Below, piece by piece: positions 1 to 7,970 of a stretch of DNA of 37,700 nt. Origin of the DNA: FW021-bin31 sp964422465. Its GTDB lineage: Bacteria; Bacteroidota; Bacteroidia; Chitinophagales; Chitinophagaceae. The notes below the pieces were generated by a model. That model searched no databases. It was given only the letters and a program-made list of their open reading frames with translations, and had not been told where the DNA came from. The DNA is taken from assembly GCA_964422465.1 (NCBI GenBank), contig CAYRBD010000024.1:1-37700 (forward strand). Reading direction: 5' to 3'. Numbering within the stretch: position 1 is the stretch's first letter; each line of letters begins with the position of its first letter. The translations under genes and the position numbers were made by a program.

Positions 1-330
1 GTGTTAAAAACAAAAGATGGGAATTTAATCAAGTGGCGTGATCAGGATACGGCTTCGCAAACCACACAATTTGTTATTTATCGCTTTCCTGAAAATAGCG
101 CGCCGGATCGGGACAATCCTGTTTATATTGTAGCGATCGTCAACAAGCTCTTTTCTAAAAATCCCCGCTATGTACAAACCTATCTGGACCGGACTGCTTC
201 CCCTGAAATGAAATACCTGTACCAAGTAACAGCTTTGGATCGTTTGCATAATGAAAGTGGAATAGACACGACTTCAGTAGCTCCTTCCGAAGTGAAGGAG
301 CCCAAAGCCATTTACATGGGGGCTGATTGA
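1..330 (+). CDS. C-terminal end of a family-10-like glycosyl hydrolase (partial)
   Basis: Only the last 109 residues are in the window; the gene enters from the left edge. The segment resembles the fibronectin-III-like tail of Bacteroidota secreted family 10-like glycosyl hydrolases (GHL10/DUF187 type). It has a beta-rich stretch with VIYRFPENSAPDRDNP near residues 26-41, YLDRTA near 61-66 and YQVTALDRLHNES near 74-86, the pattern that ends these proteins. The catalytic domain is not visible, so substrate and activity cannot be judged. The final 19 bases overlap the 3' end of the convergent CNNM/CBS gene. The family call rests on the tail alone, and another secreted protein with an FnIII tail is possible. 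Confidence 0.6.
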   Translation: MLKTKDGNLIKWRDQDTASQTTQFVIYRFPENSAPDRDNPVYIVAIVNKLFSKNPRYVQTYLDRTASPEMKYLYQVTALDRLHNESGIDTTSVAPSEVKEPKAIYMGAD

Positions 331-1628
331 TTTTCTTCCTGCTCCTCATCCTCCGATCCGGAGGATTGTGCAACCAGGATTTTATCTATCCGGTGCCCGT
401 CCATATCTACGATCTCAAATACAAAACCACGCCAGGTTACCTTTTCCCCTTCATGTGGAATATGCTCCAGGTGATAGAGGATAAAACCGGCAAGGGTATC
501 AAACTCCTGCTGCTCCTCGTCATTGATCCAATCCTCTTTTTCAAAATAAGAAAGAAAATCATAGAAAGGGATCTGGGCATCTACTAGCCAGGTGCCGTCT
601 TTGCGGTCTGTAATTTCAAAGTCCGTTTCATCTTCTTCCGGCATGTCGCCCACGATAGCTTCCAATATGTCTTTCATGGTGATCATCCCCAAGAAATCTC
701 CATATTCATCTACAATAAACCCAAAACTGGTTTTCCCGAATTTGAATTTTTCCATTACCTGGAAAGCGCTGTTATTTTCCGGGATAAACAAAGGCTTTTT
801 CATTAGCTGTCGCAAAGGAGTGCCATTAGGATGCAAATACAGATCACGGGTATAGATCACGCCAAGAATCTCATCTATCTGCCCTTCACAAACGGGGTAA
901 ACCGAGTGTAGTTCTTTTAAAATATCATTTCTGTATTTTTCAGGAGGATCGTTCACGTCTATCCAGATGACATCTGACCGGTGAGTCATCAAGGAAGTAA
1001 TCGTTCGATCATCCAGATGAAATACCCTTTCAATAATATCCTGCTCGCCCGCATCAATGGTTCCGAGGGTGGTGCCTTCATTGATCATGGCTTTAATTTC
1101 TTCCTCCGTGATCACATTTTCCCTGGATTTGATACCAAAGAGTTTAACCAGCGCATGGGTAGATTTGCTAAGTATCCAGATGAAGGGCCTTGCAATGATG
1201 GAGATAAAATGCATAGGCCCTGACATGAACTTGGCCACCTTTTCCGGGTTGGAAAGCCCAATGCGCTTGGGCACCAGTTCCCCCAGGATCAGGGTGAAAT
1301 AAGTAATTAAAATAACCACTACCGCTACGGCCAGGGAATGGCTATAGGGAGCCAGCGTTGCAGACTTTTCTATAAAATCAGCTACCTTTCCTGTAATGGT
1401 ATCTCCCGAGAAAATACCGGTTAAAATACCGATAAGGGTGATGCCTATTTGTACGGTCGAAAAAAAACGGTCCGGGTTGTGAATGAGCCTTAAGGCTTCC
1501 TTGGCCTGCTGGTCACCTTTCCTGGACTGGCTTTCCAATTTTATCCGGCGTGCAGAAACCAGAGCAATTTCAGACATGGCAAACAAGCCATTCAGCAGGA
1601 TAAGGATGAATATGATGAGAATTTCCAT
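312..1628 (-). CDS. CNNM/CBS-domain membrane protein, HlyC/CorC family
   Basis: A 438-residue integral membrane protein of the hemolysin C/CorC family. The N-terminal CNNM-type domain (about residues 1-180) opens with a hydrophobic helix and the conserved NGLFAMSEIALVSARR segment, followed by further hydrophobic stretches and GELVPKRIGL. A CBS pair follows (about 200-340, with FGFIVDEYGDFLGMITMKDILEAIVGD), then a small CorC_HlyC domain (about 350-425, ending DGHRIDKILV). Relatives take part in Mg2+ or Co2+ export or homeostasis; the gliding-associated paralogue GldE has the same layout, so the exact role is open. It is the last gene of a minus-strand series with ZIP and PAP2, 38 bases after the ZIP stop. 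Its 3' end overlaps the convergent hydrolase tail. Confidence 0.85.
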   Translation of the reverse strand: MEILIIFILILLNGLFAMSEIALVSARRIKLESQSRKGDQQAKEALRLIHNPDRFFSTVQIGITLIGILTGIFSGDTITGKVADFIEKSATLAPYSHSLAVAVVVILITYFTLILGELVPKRIGLSNPEKVAKFMSGPMHFISIIARPFIWILSKSTHALVKLFGIKSRENVITEEEIKAMINEGTTLGTIDAGEQDIIERVFHLDDRTITSLMTHRSDVIWIDVNDPPEKYRNDILKELHSVYPVCEGQIDEILGVIYTRDLYLHPNGTPLRQLMKKPLFIPENNSAFQVMEKFKFGKTSFGFIVDEYGDFLGMITMKDILEAIVGDMPEEDETDFEITDRKDGTWLVDAQIPFYDFLSYFEKEDWINDEEQQEFDTLAGFILYHLEHIPHEGEKVTWRGFVFEIVDMDGHRIDKILVAQSSGSEDEEQEENQSAPM

Positions 1629-1666
1629 GTAAATCGGGGCTTCGAAAATCTAAATTACAAAAAATG

Positions 1667-2410
1667 TTATTCCAAAAATAAAGTCAGGCCTGCCAGAAGC
1701 AATCCTGTTAACATACTAAGTACCTTTCCTTTGTTTAATTCATGGTGCCTGGTGCCACTTTCAAAGAAAATAGTGGTAGAAATATGCAAAAAGGCGCCTG
1801 TTACTACTGCAATAATATATAATAATATGGTATTCATAGCAGCAAATTCCATATTCATGCCATAAGCCAGTGCTGCAGCTCCCGGAGTAATTAACGCAAA
1901 TAAGAACAACAAGGTTTTATTTCCTTTTTTATGTGCACGAAAATGAATAAGCATAACCATGAGAGTCAGGGCTTCCGGCATTTTATGGAGGAGGATGCCG
2001 GTAAAAAGCGCCGGCAGGGTAGAGGCATCCTGGTAGTCGAATCCGAGTGGCAGGCCTGCCATGAAAGCATGTACCGATAAACCAAGAACAATACTGAACG
2101 CACTGCTGGCAGAGGCATGGGCAGAACCGTTTTCATGGTTTCCTGGTGTATGGCCATGCTCCAGCCCGTGTGACCATTGCTGCAAAAATACCTGTATAAA
2201 AAATCCCAGAAAAATGAATAAACCGGCTATTTTCCCAAGCCCCTCAAAAGATTCGGGTACCAGATGCAGCAGCGTAATCCCCAGCAGGAAAGCGCCGGTG
2301 AAAGCCAGCAGATAAAGCATAATAGCCGACTGAATCTTCCTGAACCACAACGGGATAAAACCGCCTATCAGAGTGAAAATAAAGATTAAGAGCAGAAAAA
2401 TCCACCTCAT
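1667..2410 (-). CDS. ZIP family metal transporter
   Basis: A 247-residue polytopic membrane protein of the ZIP (Zrt/Irt-like) family, which imports Zn2+ or other divalent metals. About seven or eight hydrophobic helices are evident. A histidine-rich cytoplasmic loop (about residues 80-98: HGLEHGHTPGNHENGSAH) lies between helices 3 and 4. The metal-site helices carry LSVHAFMAGLPLGF (helix 4) and HKMPEAL (helix 5, the HxxPE signature). The ATG overlaps the stop of the upstream PAP2 gene in an ATGA, so translation is probably coupled. Substrate metal cannot be told from sequence. Confidence 0.88.
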   Translation of the reverse strand: MRWIFLLLIFIFTLIGGFIPLWFRKIQSAIMLYLLAFTGAFLLGITLLHLVPESFEGLGKIAGLFIFLGFFIQVFLQQWSHGLEHGHTPGNHENGSAHASASSAFSIVLGLSVHAFMAGLPLGFDYQDASTLPALFTGILLHKMPEALTLMVMLIHFRAHKKGNKTLLFLFALITPGAAALAYGMNMEFAAMNTILLYIIAVVTGAFLHISTTIFFESGTRHHELNKGKVLSMLTGLLLAGLTLFLE

Positions 2411-2976
2411 GAGACCGCTAATTGGAATTTTTTATTGAAGATTTTACCGGTTAACGTTCCGAAAATCAGGCCTACCAAGGTTCCGCCCAATATATCAAGG
2501 GGATAATGTACCCCGACATACACCTGGGCATAACAAACTATGAAGGCCCAGATAAAAGCTACCCACATCCATTTGCCTATGGGTTTCTTTAAACTTAAAA
2601 ACATAAAGGTTGCGAGACCAAAGTGATTAGCTGCATGACTGGAAGGGAAGCTGTGCCCGCCTGAGCAGGGAACCAAGGCACGTACATATTGAGAAAATAC
2701 AGGATCGTGACAGGGTCGGTATCGCATTACTATGTCTTTTAATAGGTGGCTGTTAATAGAATCTGTAAGTCCAAATGTAGCCAGAAAAAAAAGAATCCAA
2801 ATAGCTCCTTTCCATTTAAAGTTCATCAACATAAAAAAAACAAGGAATAAATAGAGGGGCGCCCAGAAAAAGGGATTGCGCATAAAAGGTAATACTGCAT
2901 CAAAAACCGGATTATGCCATTGGTTGTTAATGAGAAAAAAGACCTTTCGGTCAAGCTGCAATAAGTTATTGATCAT
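2407..2976 (-). CDS. PAP2-family membrane phosphatase
   Basis: A 189-residue membrane protein of the type 2 phosphatidic acid phosphatase family. The three motifs are visible in order: KDIVMRYRP (motif 1), SFPSSHA (motif 2, with the catalytic-site His) and YAQVYVGVHYPLD (motif 3, with the nucleophilic His). Motif 3 usually begins SR; here it begins AQ. Hydrophobic helices flank the motifs. Likely substrates are lipid phosphates such as undecaprenyl pyrophosphate or phosphatidylglycerol phosphate, but the sequence does not decide. It heads the pair with the ZIP gene (4-bp overlap). A perfect TATCTTTG on the minus strand at 3010-3017 can serve as its -7 element. Confidence 0.88.
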   Translation of the reverse strand: MINNLLQLDRKVFFLINNQWHNPVFDAVLPFMRNPFFWAPLYLFLVFFMLMNFKWKGAIWILFFLATFGLTDSINSHLLKDIVMRYRPCHDPVFSQYVRALVPCSGGHSFPSSHAANHFGLATFMFLSLKKPIGKWMWVAFIWAFIVCYAQVYVGVHYPLDILGGTLVGLIFGTLTGKIFNKKFQLAVS

Positions 2977-3009
2977 TTAATTGGGTATTAAATAGTCTTT
3001 TTGGCCGGA

Positions 3010-3017
3010 CAAAGATA
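3010..3017 (-). promoter_or_regulatory. -7 promoter element of the PAP2 gene
   Basis: TATCTTTG on the minus strand matches the Bacteroidota consensus TAnnTTTG exactly and lies 33 bases upstream of the PAP2 ATG. No clear -33 TTTG is seen. It is back to back with the glmM element at 3036-3043. Confidence 0.45.
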
Positions 3018-3035
3018 GTTCTTTACAATTTATGA

Positions 3036-3043
3036 TATCTTTG
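3036..3043 (+). promoter_or_regulatory. -7 promoter element of the glmM-like gene
   Basis: TATCTTTG matches TAnnTTTG and lies 19 bases before the GTG start at 3063. No convincing -33 element is visible. The 86-base divergent spacer thus carries two opposed elements. Confidence 0.45.
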
Positions 3044-3062
3044 TGCCCAAAAGTAAAAAATT

Positions 3063-4445
3063 GTGGCTTTAATAAAATCTATCTCCGGTATCCGGGGGAC
3101 AATTGGGGGGTATGCCGGAGAGGCATTAACGCCCTTGGACATCGTGAAATTTACCGCAGCCTATGGTGCCTGGCTGAAGGGTTTGGAACCAGAATCCGGT
3201 ACCATTGTAGTAGGGAGAGATGGTCGGATATCTGGTGAAATGGTGCAAGGCTTGGTAGTGAATACCCTGAAAGGCCTTGGCTGGAATATTTTGAACCTGG
3301 ACCTTTCCACCACCCCTACCGTGGAAATAGCTGTAAAGCAGGAAAAGGCCGCCGGAGGGATCATCCTTACCGCCAGCCACAACCCGGCCAACTGGAATGC
3401 ATTAAAGCTGCTCAATGGAGAAGGGGAATTTATTTCTGCCGAAGCCGGCAAAAAGGTTTTGGAAATTGCCGAAAAAGAAACTTTTGAGTTTGCGGCTGTC
3501 AACAACCTAGGTACTGAAACCCGGGATGACAGCTATTTAAAAAAACACATTGACCTTGTCCTCAACCATCCCCTGGTGGATAAAGAAGCCATTACCGAGA
3601 GTGATTTCTCCTTAGTAGTGGATGGGATTAATTCTACCGGAAGTATTTTTGTGCCGGCTTTGTTAAAAGCATTGGGAGTAGAAAAAATAACGGTAATTAA
3701 CGAAGAAGTTACGGGGAAATTTGAACACAATCCCGAACCTTTGCCGGAAAACCTGATTGCCCTTTCCAATGGGGTAAAAAAGCAGGAAGCTGATCTCGGG
3801 ATAGCGGTGGATCCGGACGTGGACAGGTTGTGCTTTGTTTGTGAAAATGGCGACATGTTTGGTGAAGAATACACCTTGGTGGCGGTAGCGGATTACGTAT
3901 TGAGTAAGAAAAAGGGGAACACCGTTTCCAACCTGTCTTCTACGCGTGCCCTGAAAGAAGTTACGTTAAAACACGGGGGACAATATTTTCCGGCTGCAGT
4001 AGGAGAAGTAAATGTGGTCAATAAAATGAAAGAGGTAAATGCCGTGATTGGAGGAGAGGGAAACGGGGGAGTCATTGACCCTGAATTGCACTATGGCCGG
4101 GATGCCCTGGTGGGGATTGGCTTGTTTCTTACTCATCTTGCGCTGAGCCAAAAGAAAATGTCCAGCCTTCGTGGGCAATATCCGGATTACTTTATTTCCA
4201 AAAATAAAATCGAACTGGATGCAGGCATTGATGTAAAAGAAATCCTTTCACAAATACGCCAAAAATACAAAAACCATCCTGCCAATACGGAGGATGGCTT
4301 GCGTATCGAATTTGATGAAGACTGGGTACACATGCGGGCTTCCAACACCGAACCCATTATCCGTATTTATGCGGAAAGTCAGTTTGAGACGACTGCACAA
4401 AATATTGCCAACAGGATAATGGAAGATATTAAGGAGTGCAAATAG
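3063..4445 (+). CDS. glmM: Phosphoglucosamine mutase (alpha-D-phosphohexomutase family)
   Basis: A 460-residue alpha-D-phosphohexomutase, probably converting glucosamine-6-phosphate to glucosamine-1-phosphate for UDP-GlcNAc and peptidoglycan synthesis. All four family loops are visible: the phosphoserine loop TASHNP (residues 103-108, Ser105), the Mg2+ loop DPDVDR (250-255), the sugar loop GEGNGG and the phosphate loop RASNTEPIIRIYAES near the C-terminus. The start is a GTG at 3063 placed right before the conserved ALIKSISGIRGT; no upstream ATG fits. Phosphomannomutase or phosphoglucomutase activity cannot be excluded, since these enzymes are close relatives. The gene stands alone and converges with the flavoprotein gene 8 bases further on. 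Confidence 0.85.
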   Translation: MALIKSISGIRGTIGGYAGEALTPLDIVKFTAAYGAWLKGLEPESGTIVVGRDGRISGEMVQGLVVNTLKGLGWNILNLDLSTTPTVEIAVKQEKAAGGIILTASHNPANWNALKLLNGEGEFISAEAGKKVLEIAEKETFEFAAVNNLGTETRDDSYLKKHIDLVLNHPLVDKEAITESDFSLVVDGINSTGSIFVPALLKALGVEKITVINEEVTGKFEHNPEPLPENLIALSNGVKKQEADLGIAVDPDVDRLCFVCENGDMFGEEYTLVAVADYVLSKKKGNTVSNLSSTRALKEVTLKHGGQYFPAAVGEVNVVNKMKEVNAVIGGEGNGGVIDPELHYGRDALVGIGLFLTHLALSQKKMSSLRGQYPDYFISKNKIELDAGIDVKEILSQIRQKYKNHPANTEDGLRIEFDEDWVHMRASNTEPIIRIYAESQFETTAQNIANRIMEDIKECK

Positions 4446-4453
4446 CCTGGAGC

Positions 4454-5125
4454 TTACATCTCAATCGTAATTGCATTCTCTTTAGCGCCGATAGCCTGCA
4501 GCGCTTTTTTTACGGCTTCTATCATTGGATCGGGACCGCAGATATAGAAATTTTGATTAAGGTCTGTAATTTTCTCCTTTAAATAACCTTCATCAATGAG
4601 ATGGTGATCATATCCGTCCACTTTTTCCTGGGTGAGGGTATTGATAAAGTTATCGCCCAATATTTTTTTGAACTCGTCTTTCAGGATGATATCTTTTTCG
4701 GTTTTGTTAGAAAAAATGAGCCGGTTGTTCCCTACCTTTCCGTCCTTTTGTAATTGCCGGAAAATAGCAATAAATGGGGTTACTCCGGCCCCCCCTGCGA
4801 TGAAAGTTCCTTCTCCTTTATATTGTATAGCCCCCCAGACGTCATGGAGAATCAACTCATCCCCGGCCTTCAATTGCCCCAACTGATGAGTTACCCCCTT
4901 GCGTTCATCATAGATTTTGATGGTGAATTCCAGGTGATCCCAATCGTTTAAGCAGGTAAAGGTAAAAGGGTGAGCCTCTTCGCGCCAGCCTTCTTTGTTT
5001 ACTGCTACTTCCGTAGCCTGACCCGGTATAAAGGAATAGCCATTGGGTTTTTCTAATTTGAACCTTCTTACATCGTGTGTGACGGGTTCTACGGATAAGA
5101 TTTTTACTATGTGTTCTTCTGCCAT
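4454..5125 (-). CDS. FAD-binding ferredoxin/flavodoxin reductase-like oxidoreductase
   Basis: A 223-residue flavoprotein of the ferredoxin-NADP reductase fold. The N-terminal beta-barrel FAD domain carries HPFTFT (residues 52-57) at the place of the RxYS flavin motif. The NAD(P)-binding domain shows GGAGVTPF (111-118) and CGPDPM (196-201). There is no [2Fe-2S] domain, so it should work with a separate electron carrier. The reaction is NAD(P)H-dependent electron transfer; the partner is unknown. It is a single gene on the minus strand, convergent with glmM. A palindromic TAAATTTA at 5141-5148, one mismatch from the -7 consensus, lies just upstream. Confidence 0.8.
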   Translation of the reverse strand: MAEEHIVKILSVEPVTHDVRRFKLEKPNGYSFIPGQATEVAVNKEGWREEAHPFTFTCLNDWDHLEFTIKIYDERKGVTHQLGQLKAGDELILHDVWGAIQYKGEGTFIAGGAGVTPFIAIFRQLQKDGKVGNNRLIFSNKTEKDIILKDEFKKILGDNFINTLTQEKVDGYDHHLIDEGYLKEKITDLNQNFYICGPDPMIEAVKKALQAIGAKENAITIEM

Positions 5126-5247
5126 GATATTTTTTGAGCGTAAATTTACGACTTGTTTGTCTGGTTAACAATTTTTAAGAAAGAAATAAGAATTGATTTC
5201 TCCCTCGCTGGTGTGTTTTTCTTTATTTTGTGCCAAATTTTAACACG

Positions 5248-6225
5248 ATGTTTAAAGTAGGAAGGGTTCTTCTGGCGGTTTTTGTGATAAGTACGGCTCT
5301 TTATTCCTGTCATTCCGGTTCCAATAAACAGGAAGAAAGTCAGGAAGCGCCGCCTTTGGTATCTGCTCCGGCTTTTAATGCAGATAGCGCCTATCACTAT
5401 ATAGACCGGCAGGTGGCCTTTGGCCCGCGTATTCCCAATACCTCTGCACATGAGAAGTGCGCTAACTGGATGATTGGGAAAATGAAAACTTTTACAGATT
5501 CTGTTACCGTCCAAAGAACAGTGGTACGTACGCAGGGAAATTCCTACAAATGCGTGAATATTATTGGCCATGTTAACCCTGCATCGAAAGAGCGGATATT
5601 GCTGTTGGCCCATTGGGATACGAGGGCTTTTGCGGATGGAGATAAAAAGACGGAAGACCAGCATTTTGATGGAGCCGATGACGGAGCAAGCGGGGTAGGC
5701 GTGTTGCTGGAAGCAGCTCGTCAGTTTGCACTACAAGACCCCGGGATTGGTGTGGATATCCTTTTAACGGATGTGGAAGATGCCGGGGTGGATAAGGAGA
5801 GTGATTCCTGGGGACTGGGAACCCAATATTGGGCCCATCAGGCTAAAAAGAACGGATATCGGGCTAAGTATGGCATTTTACTGGATATGGTCGGGGGCCG
5901 GGGCGCTCATTTCTTTCGGGAGGCGGTTACCCGGCATTATGCTGGTCCGCAGTCTGAAATGGTTTGGAATATTGCCAACCGCATTGGTTATTCCGATTTC
6001 TTCAGGTATCGCAACCTGGGAAACATTGGTATTACGGATGATCACGAATTTGTCAATAAGATAACCGGCATTCCTACCATGGATATCATAGGCTTGCAGG
6101 GAAATGGTGATTTTATGCCCTGGCACCATAAAGTAACCGATAATATGAAAATTATTGATAAAAATACCCTGAAAGCTGTGGGACAGACGGTTTTACAGGT
6201 GGTATATTCCAACTTGTCTTATTAA
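5248..6225 (+). CDS. M28-family lipoprotein: glutaminyl cyclase or aminopeptidase
   Basis: A 325-residue secreted zinc-dependent M28 family protein. A lipoprotein signal (hydrophobic core 7-19, lipobox LYSC with Cys21) suggests anchoring in a membrane facing the periplasm or cell surface. The metal-site signatures are HWDTRAFAD (residues 122-130), DGADDGASG (141-149), the acidic VEDAG (177-181) and the late PWHHKVTDN (291-299). The HWDTR and DGADDGASG combination fits Bacteroidota glutaminyl-peptide cyclotransferases, which make N-terminal pyroglutamate, better than classic aminopeptidases. I chose the ATG at 5248 over an in-frame GTG at 5230 because only the ATG starts the signal peptide directly and because TATTTTG at 5224-5230 looks promoter-like. 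It overlaps the convergent MGMT-like gene by 4 bases. Confidence 0.85.
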   Translation: MFKVGRVLLAVFVISTALYSCHSGSNKQEESQEAPPLVSAPAFNADSAYHYIDRQVAFGPRIPNTSAHEKCANWMIGKMKTFTDSVTVQRTVVRTQGNSYKCVNIIGHVNPASKERILLLAHWDTRAFADGDKKTEDQHFDGADDGASGVGVLLEAARQFALQDPGIGVDILLTDVEDAGVDKESDSWGLGTQYWAHQAKKNGYRAKYGILLDMVGGRGAHFFREAVTRHYAGPQSEMVWNIANRIGYSDFFRYRNLGNIGITDDHEFVNKITGIPTMDIIGLQGNGDFMPWHHKVTDNMKIIDKNTLKAVGQTVLQVVYSNLSY

Positions 6226-6587
6226 TCTTCGGGATGCAGGGGATCCCAGTATAATTCTTTGAAGTTAACAACCTGATCATCTTGTATCTTTACGCCTTCC
6301 TGTTCCAATAATTCCTGCATCAGAGTGGGTGTGGCAAAATGATGTCTTCCAGTGAGGATGCCCAGCCGGTTGACCACTCGTTGTGCCGGTACGGGAGGCT
6401 CATTCTTGTGGCTCATACTGAGCGCCCAGCCTACCATGCGGGCAGACATACGGGCGCCGGTTGCAGCTGCCACGGCGCCATAAGTTGTTACCCGACCGCG
6501 CGGAACCCGGCGGACCACTTCATATACCGTATCGTAAAAATTTTTATCGGTTTTTTTCCGGTTGTTTTTATTTCCTTTTTTAGTCAT
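6222..6587 (-). CDS. Alkyltransferase-like (MGMT-family) DNA-binding protein lacking the active Cys
   Basis: A 121-residue protein with only the DNA-binding domain of O6-alkylguanine-DNA alkyltransferases. It has the helix-turn-helix region VPRGRVTTYGAVAAATG (about 28-44) and the arginine-finger region ARMVGWALS (49-57). In true transferases the active loop reads PCHRV; here it reads PAQRVV, with Ala68 in place of the nucleophilic Cys and Gln69 in place of His. It therefore cannot accept an alkyl group by the known mechanism. Known Cys-less relatives (ATL proteins) bind damaged bases and hand them to nucleotide excision repair. The ATG at 6587 has GGAAAA upstream; an upstream TTG at 6605 is less likely. 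It follows trmB by 14 bases, so the two are probably co-transcribed. Confidence 0.82.
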   Translation of the reverse strand: MTKKGNKNNRKKTDKNFYDTVYEVVRRVPRGRVTTYGAVAAATGARMSARMVGWALSMSHKNEPPVPAQRVVNRLGILTGRHHFATPTLMQELLEQEGVKIQDDQVVNFKELYWDPLHPED

Positions 6588-6601
6588 GTAATTTTCCTGT
6601 T

Positions 6602-7297
6602 TCAAACATTCGGATGGTTTTTTTCTTGTTCCTTTTTGAGTGGGAGTGGAGGAAGGCTGGCAGGAAGTGAAAATTCCAGGTAACGGATGATGCGCCCGTC
6701 TTCCAGATGCATTTTTTCATAAAAAGTTTTTATACCCAGAAGGGGTTCTGGTTCTGTGGCATACACGTTAGGCACATCCCGGTGCAGGTGGCAATTGTTT
6801 TCAGCTATTATTTCTTTAGTAAAAAAATAAAGTTCCGGAGAATCGGTTTTCAGATGAATAAGGGCACCGGGTTGCAGGATTTTCTGATAAAGGTGTAAAA
6901 ATCGCAAATGCGTGAGCCGTTTTTTAGCTTTTGATTTCCGTAAAAAAGGATCTGGAAAGGTGATCCATATCTCGGAAACCTCAGCGGGAGCAAAAAACTG
7001 GTCAATGTGATCAATTTGAATTCTCAGGAAAGCAACGTTAGGGATTTTTTCGTCCAAAGCAGTTTTGGCTCCTTTCCAGATGCGGTTTCCTTTAATATCT
7101 ATCCCGATGAAATTTTTTTCCGGAAATCGCCTGGCCAGTTCAAGGGTATATTCCCCCTTGCCGCAGGCCAGTTCCAGTACCAATGGATTGTTGTTGTCGA
7201 AATGTTCTTTCCATCGACCGGAGCTTTTTTCTGGGAAGATCAAGACATTGGGGAAGGTTTTGATCGCTTCAAACCGGATTAATTTTTTGTGTCCCAT
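6602..7297 (-). CDS. trmB: tRNA (guanine-N7-)-methyltransferase
   Basis: A 231-residue class I SAM-dependent methyltransferase that should form m7G46 in tRNA variable loops. The SAM motif LELACGKGEYT is at residues 41-51, FIGIDIKGNR follows, and the family motif reads ITFPDPFLRKSKAKKRLT, with TDSPELY further on. The ATG at 7297 was chosen because MGHKKLIRF is the usual family start; an upstream in-frame start at 7315 adds only MLFLSF. It is upstream of the alkyltransferase-like gene on the same strand. Confidence 0.9.
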   Translation of the reverse strand: MGHKKLIRFEAIKTFPNVLIFPEKSSGRWKEHFDNNNPLVLELACGKGEYTLELARRFPEKNFIGIDIKGNRIWKGAKTALDEKIPNVAFLRIQIDHIDQFFAPAEVSEIWITFPDPFLRKSKAKKRLTHLRFLHLYQKILQPGALIHLKTDSPELYFFTKEIIAENNCHLHRDVPNVYATEPEPLLGIKTFYEKMHLEDGRIIRYLEFSLPASLPPLPLKKEQEKNHPNV

Positions 7298-7408
7298 GAA
7301 TGACAAAAATAACACAATAAAGGCTACGATGTATTTTTTTATAAAAAATGGCAGGAATATTGCAATTTTTCTAATTTTTATTACTTTTAAGCGGTAAAAC
7401 TACTTAAA

Positions 7409-7882
7409 ATGGCTGGACCGAGTATTGATAAATTAGATTTGCAGATCATTAATGAGATGATGCAAAATGCAGAAATATCCTACGCTGACCTGGGGAAAAA
7501 ACTTTTTGTGTCAGGAGGAACCATTCATGTACGAATGAAAAAATTACATGAAATGGGCGTAGTAAAAGGTACAAAATTGCAGGTAAACATGAAGATGATC
7601 GGCTATGATGTGATTGCTTTTATCGGAATTTATCTTGAAAAAAGTTCCCTTTATGATTCTGTGGCTAAAGAACTTTATAACATCCCCGAAATAGTACGGC
7701 TGAATTATACGACCGGCAATTGGAGCATTTTTGTAGAAATTGTTTGTAAAGATATTCAGCAACTTCGTCATGTACTGCATGACCAGCTTCAGAAAGTAAA
7801 AGGAATTGACCGGACGGAAACCTTTATTTCTCTGGAAGAAACGATGAACCGCAGCATTAATGTGGTTACAGAAGAGGAGTAA
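7409..7882 (+). CDS. Lrp/AsnC family transcriptional regulator
   Basis: A 157-residue regulator with the two-domain Lrp/AsnC layout. An N-terminal winged helix-turn-helix covers about residues 5-60 (LDLQIINEMMQNAEISYADL, then GGTIHVRMKKLHEMGVV as recognition helix and wing). A RAM/ligand-binding alpha-beta domain covers about 70-145. Such proteins bind amino acids or related metabolites and form dimers to octamers. The target genes are not evident; the next gene is DUF4290. TACTTTTA at 7382-7389, one mismatch from the -7 consensus, lies 19 bases before the ATG. Confidence 0.88.
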   Translation: MAGPSIDKLDLQIINEMMQNAEISYADLGKKLFVSGGTIHVRMKKLHEMGVVKGTKLQVNMKMIGYDVIAFIGIYLEKSSLYDSVAKELYNIPEIVRLNYTTGNWSIFVEIVCKDIQQLRHVLHDQLQKVKGIDRTETFISLEETMNRSINVVTEEE

Positions 7883-7903
7883 TTATCCTTCTTGCTTTTT
7901 TAA

Positions 7904-7918
7904 ACAACCATAGGTTGT
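7904..7918. repeat. Short palindrome between lrp-like gene and DUF4290
   Basis: ACAACC-ATA-GGTTGT, a 6+3+6 palindrome, lies after the regulator stop and 10 bases before the -7 element of the next operon. It could be an operator or a weak hairpin; no T-run follows, so a terminator is unlikely. Confidence 0.35.
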
Positions 7919-7928
7919 ACATTTTCCT

Positions 7929-7936
7929 TATTTTTG
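7929..7936 (+). promoter_or_regulatory. -7 promoter element of the DUF4290-murA operon
   Basis: TATTTTTG matches TAnnTTTG exactly, 34 bases before the ATG at 7971. No -33 TTTG is present at the usual spacing. Confidence 0.45.
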
Positions 7937-7970
7937 CAATAAATACTTTTTTTACTTACTTTAAGTATCT

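Noticed and set aside
5146..5664. Open frame of 172 codons on the minus strand over the start of the M28 gene
   Set aside because: It lies antisense to a gene with a clear signal peptide and M28 motifs, and its translation has no recognisable domain. It is a shadow frame.
6222..6605. TTG start at 6605 for the alkyltransferase-like gene, giving a 4-bp overlap with trmB
   Set aside because: The ATG at 6587 has a better upstream GGAAAA, and the extra six residues have no family support.
7333..7349. AT-only inverted repeat upstream of the Lrp-type gene
   Set aside because: Seven A/T pairs in AT-rich intergenic DNA are expected by chance, and no T-run or promoter relation supports a function.
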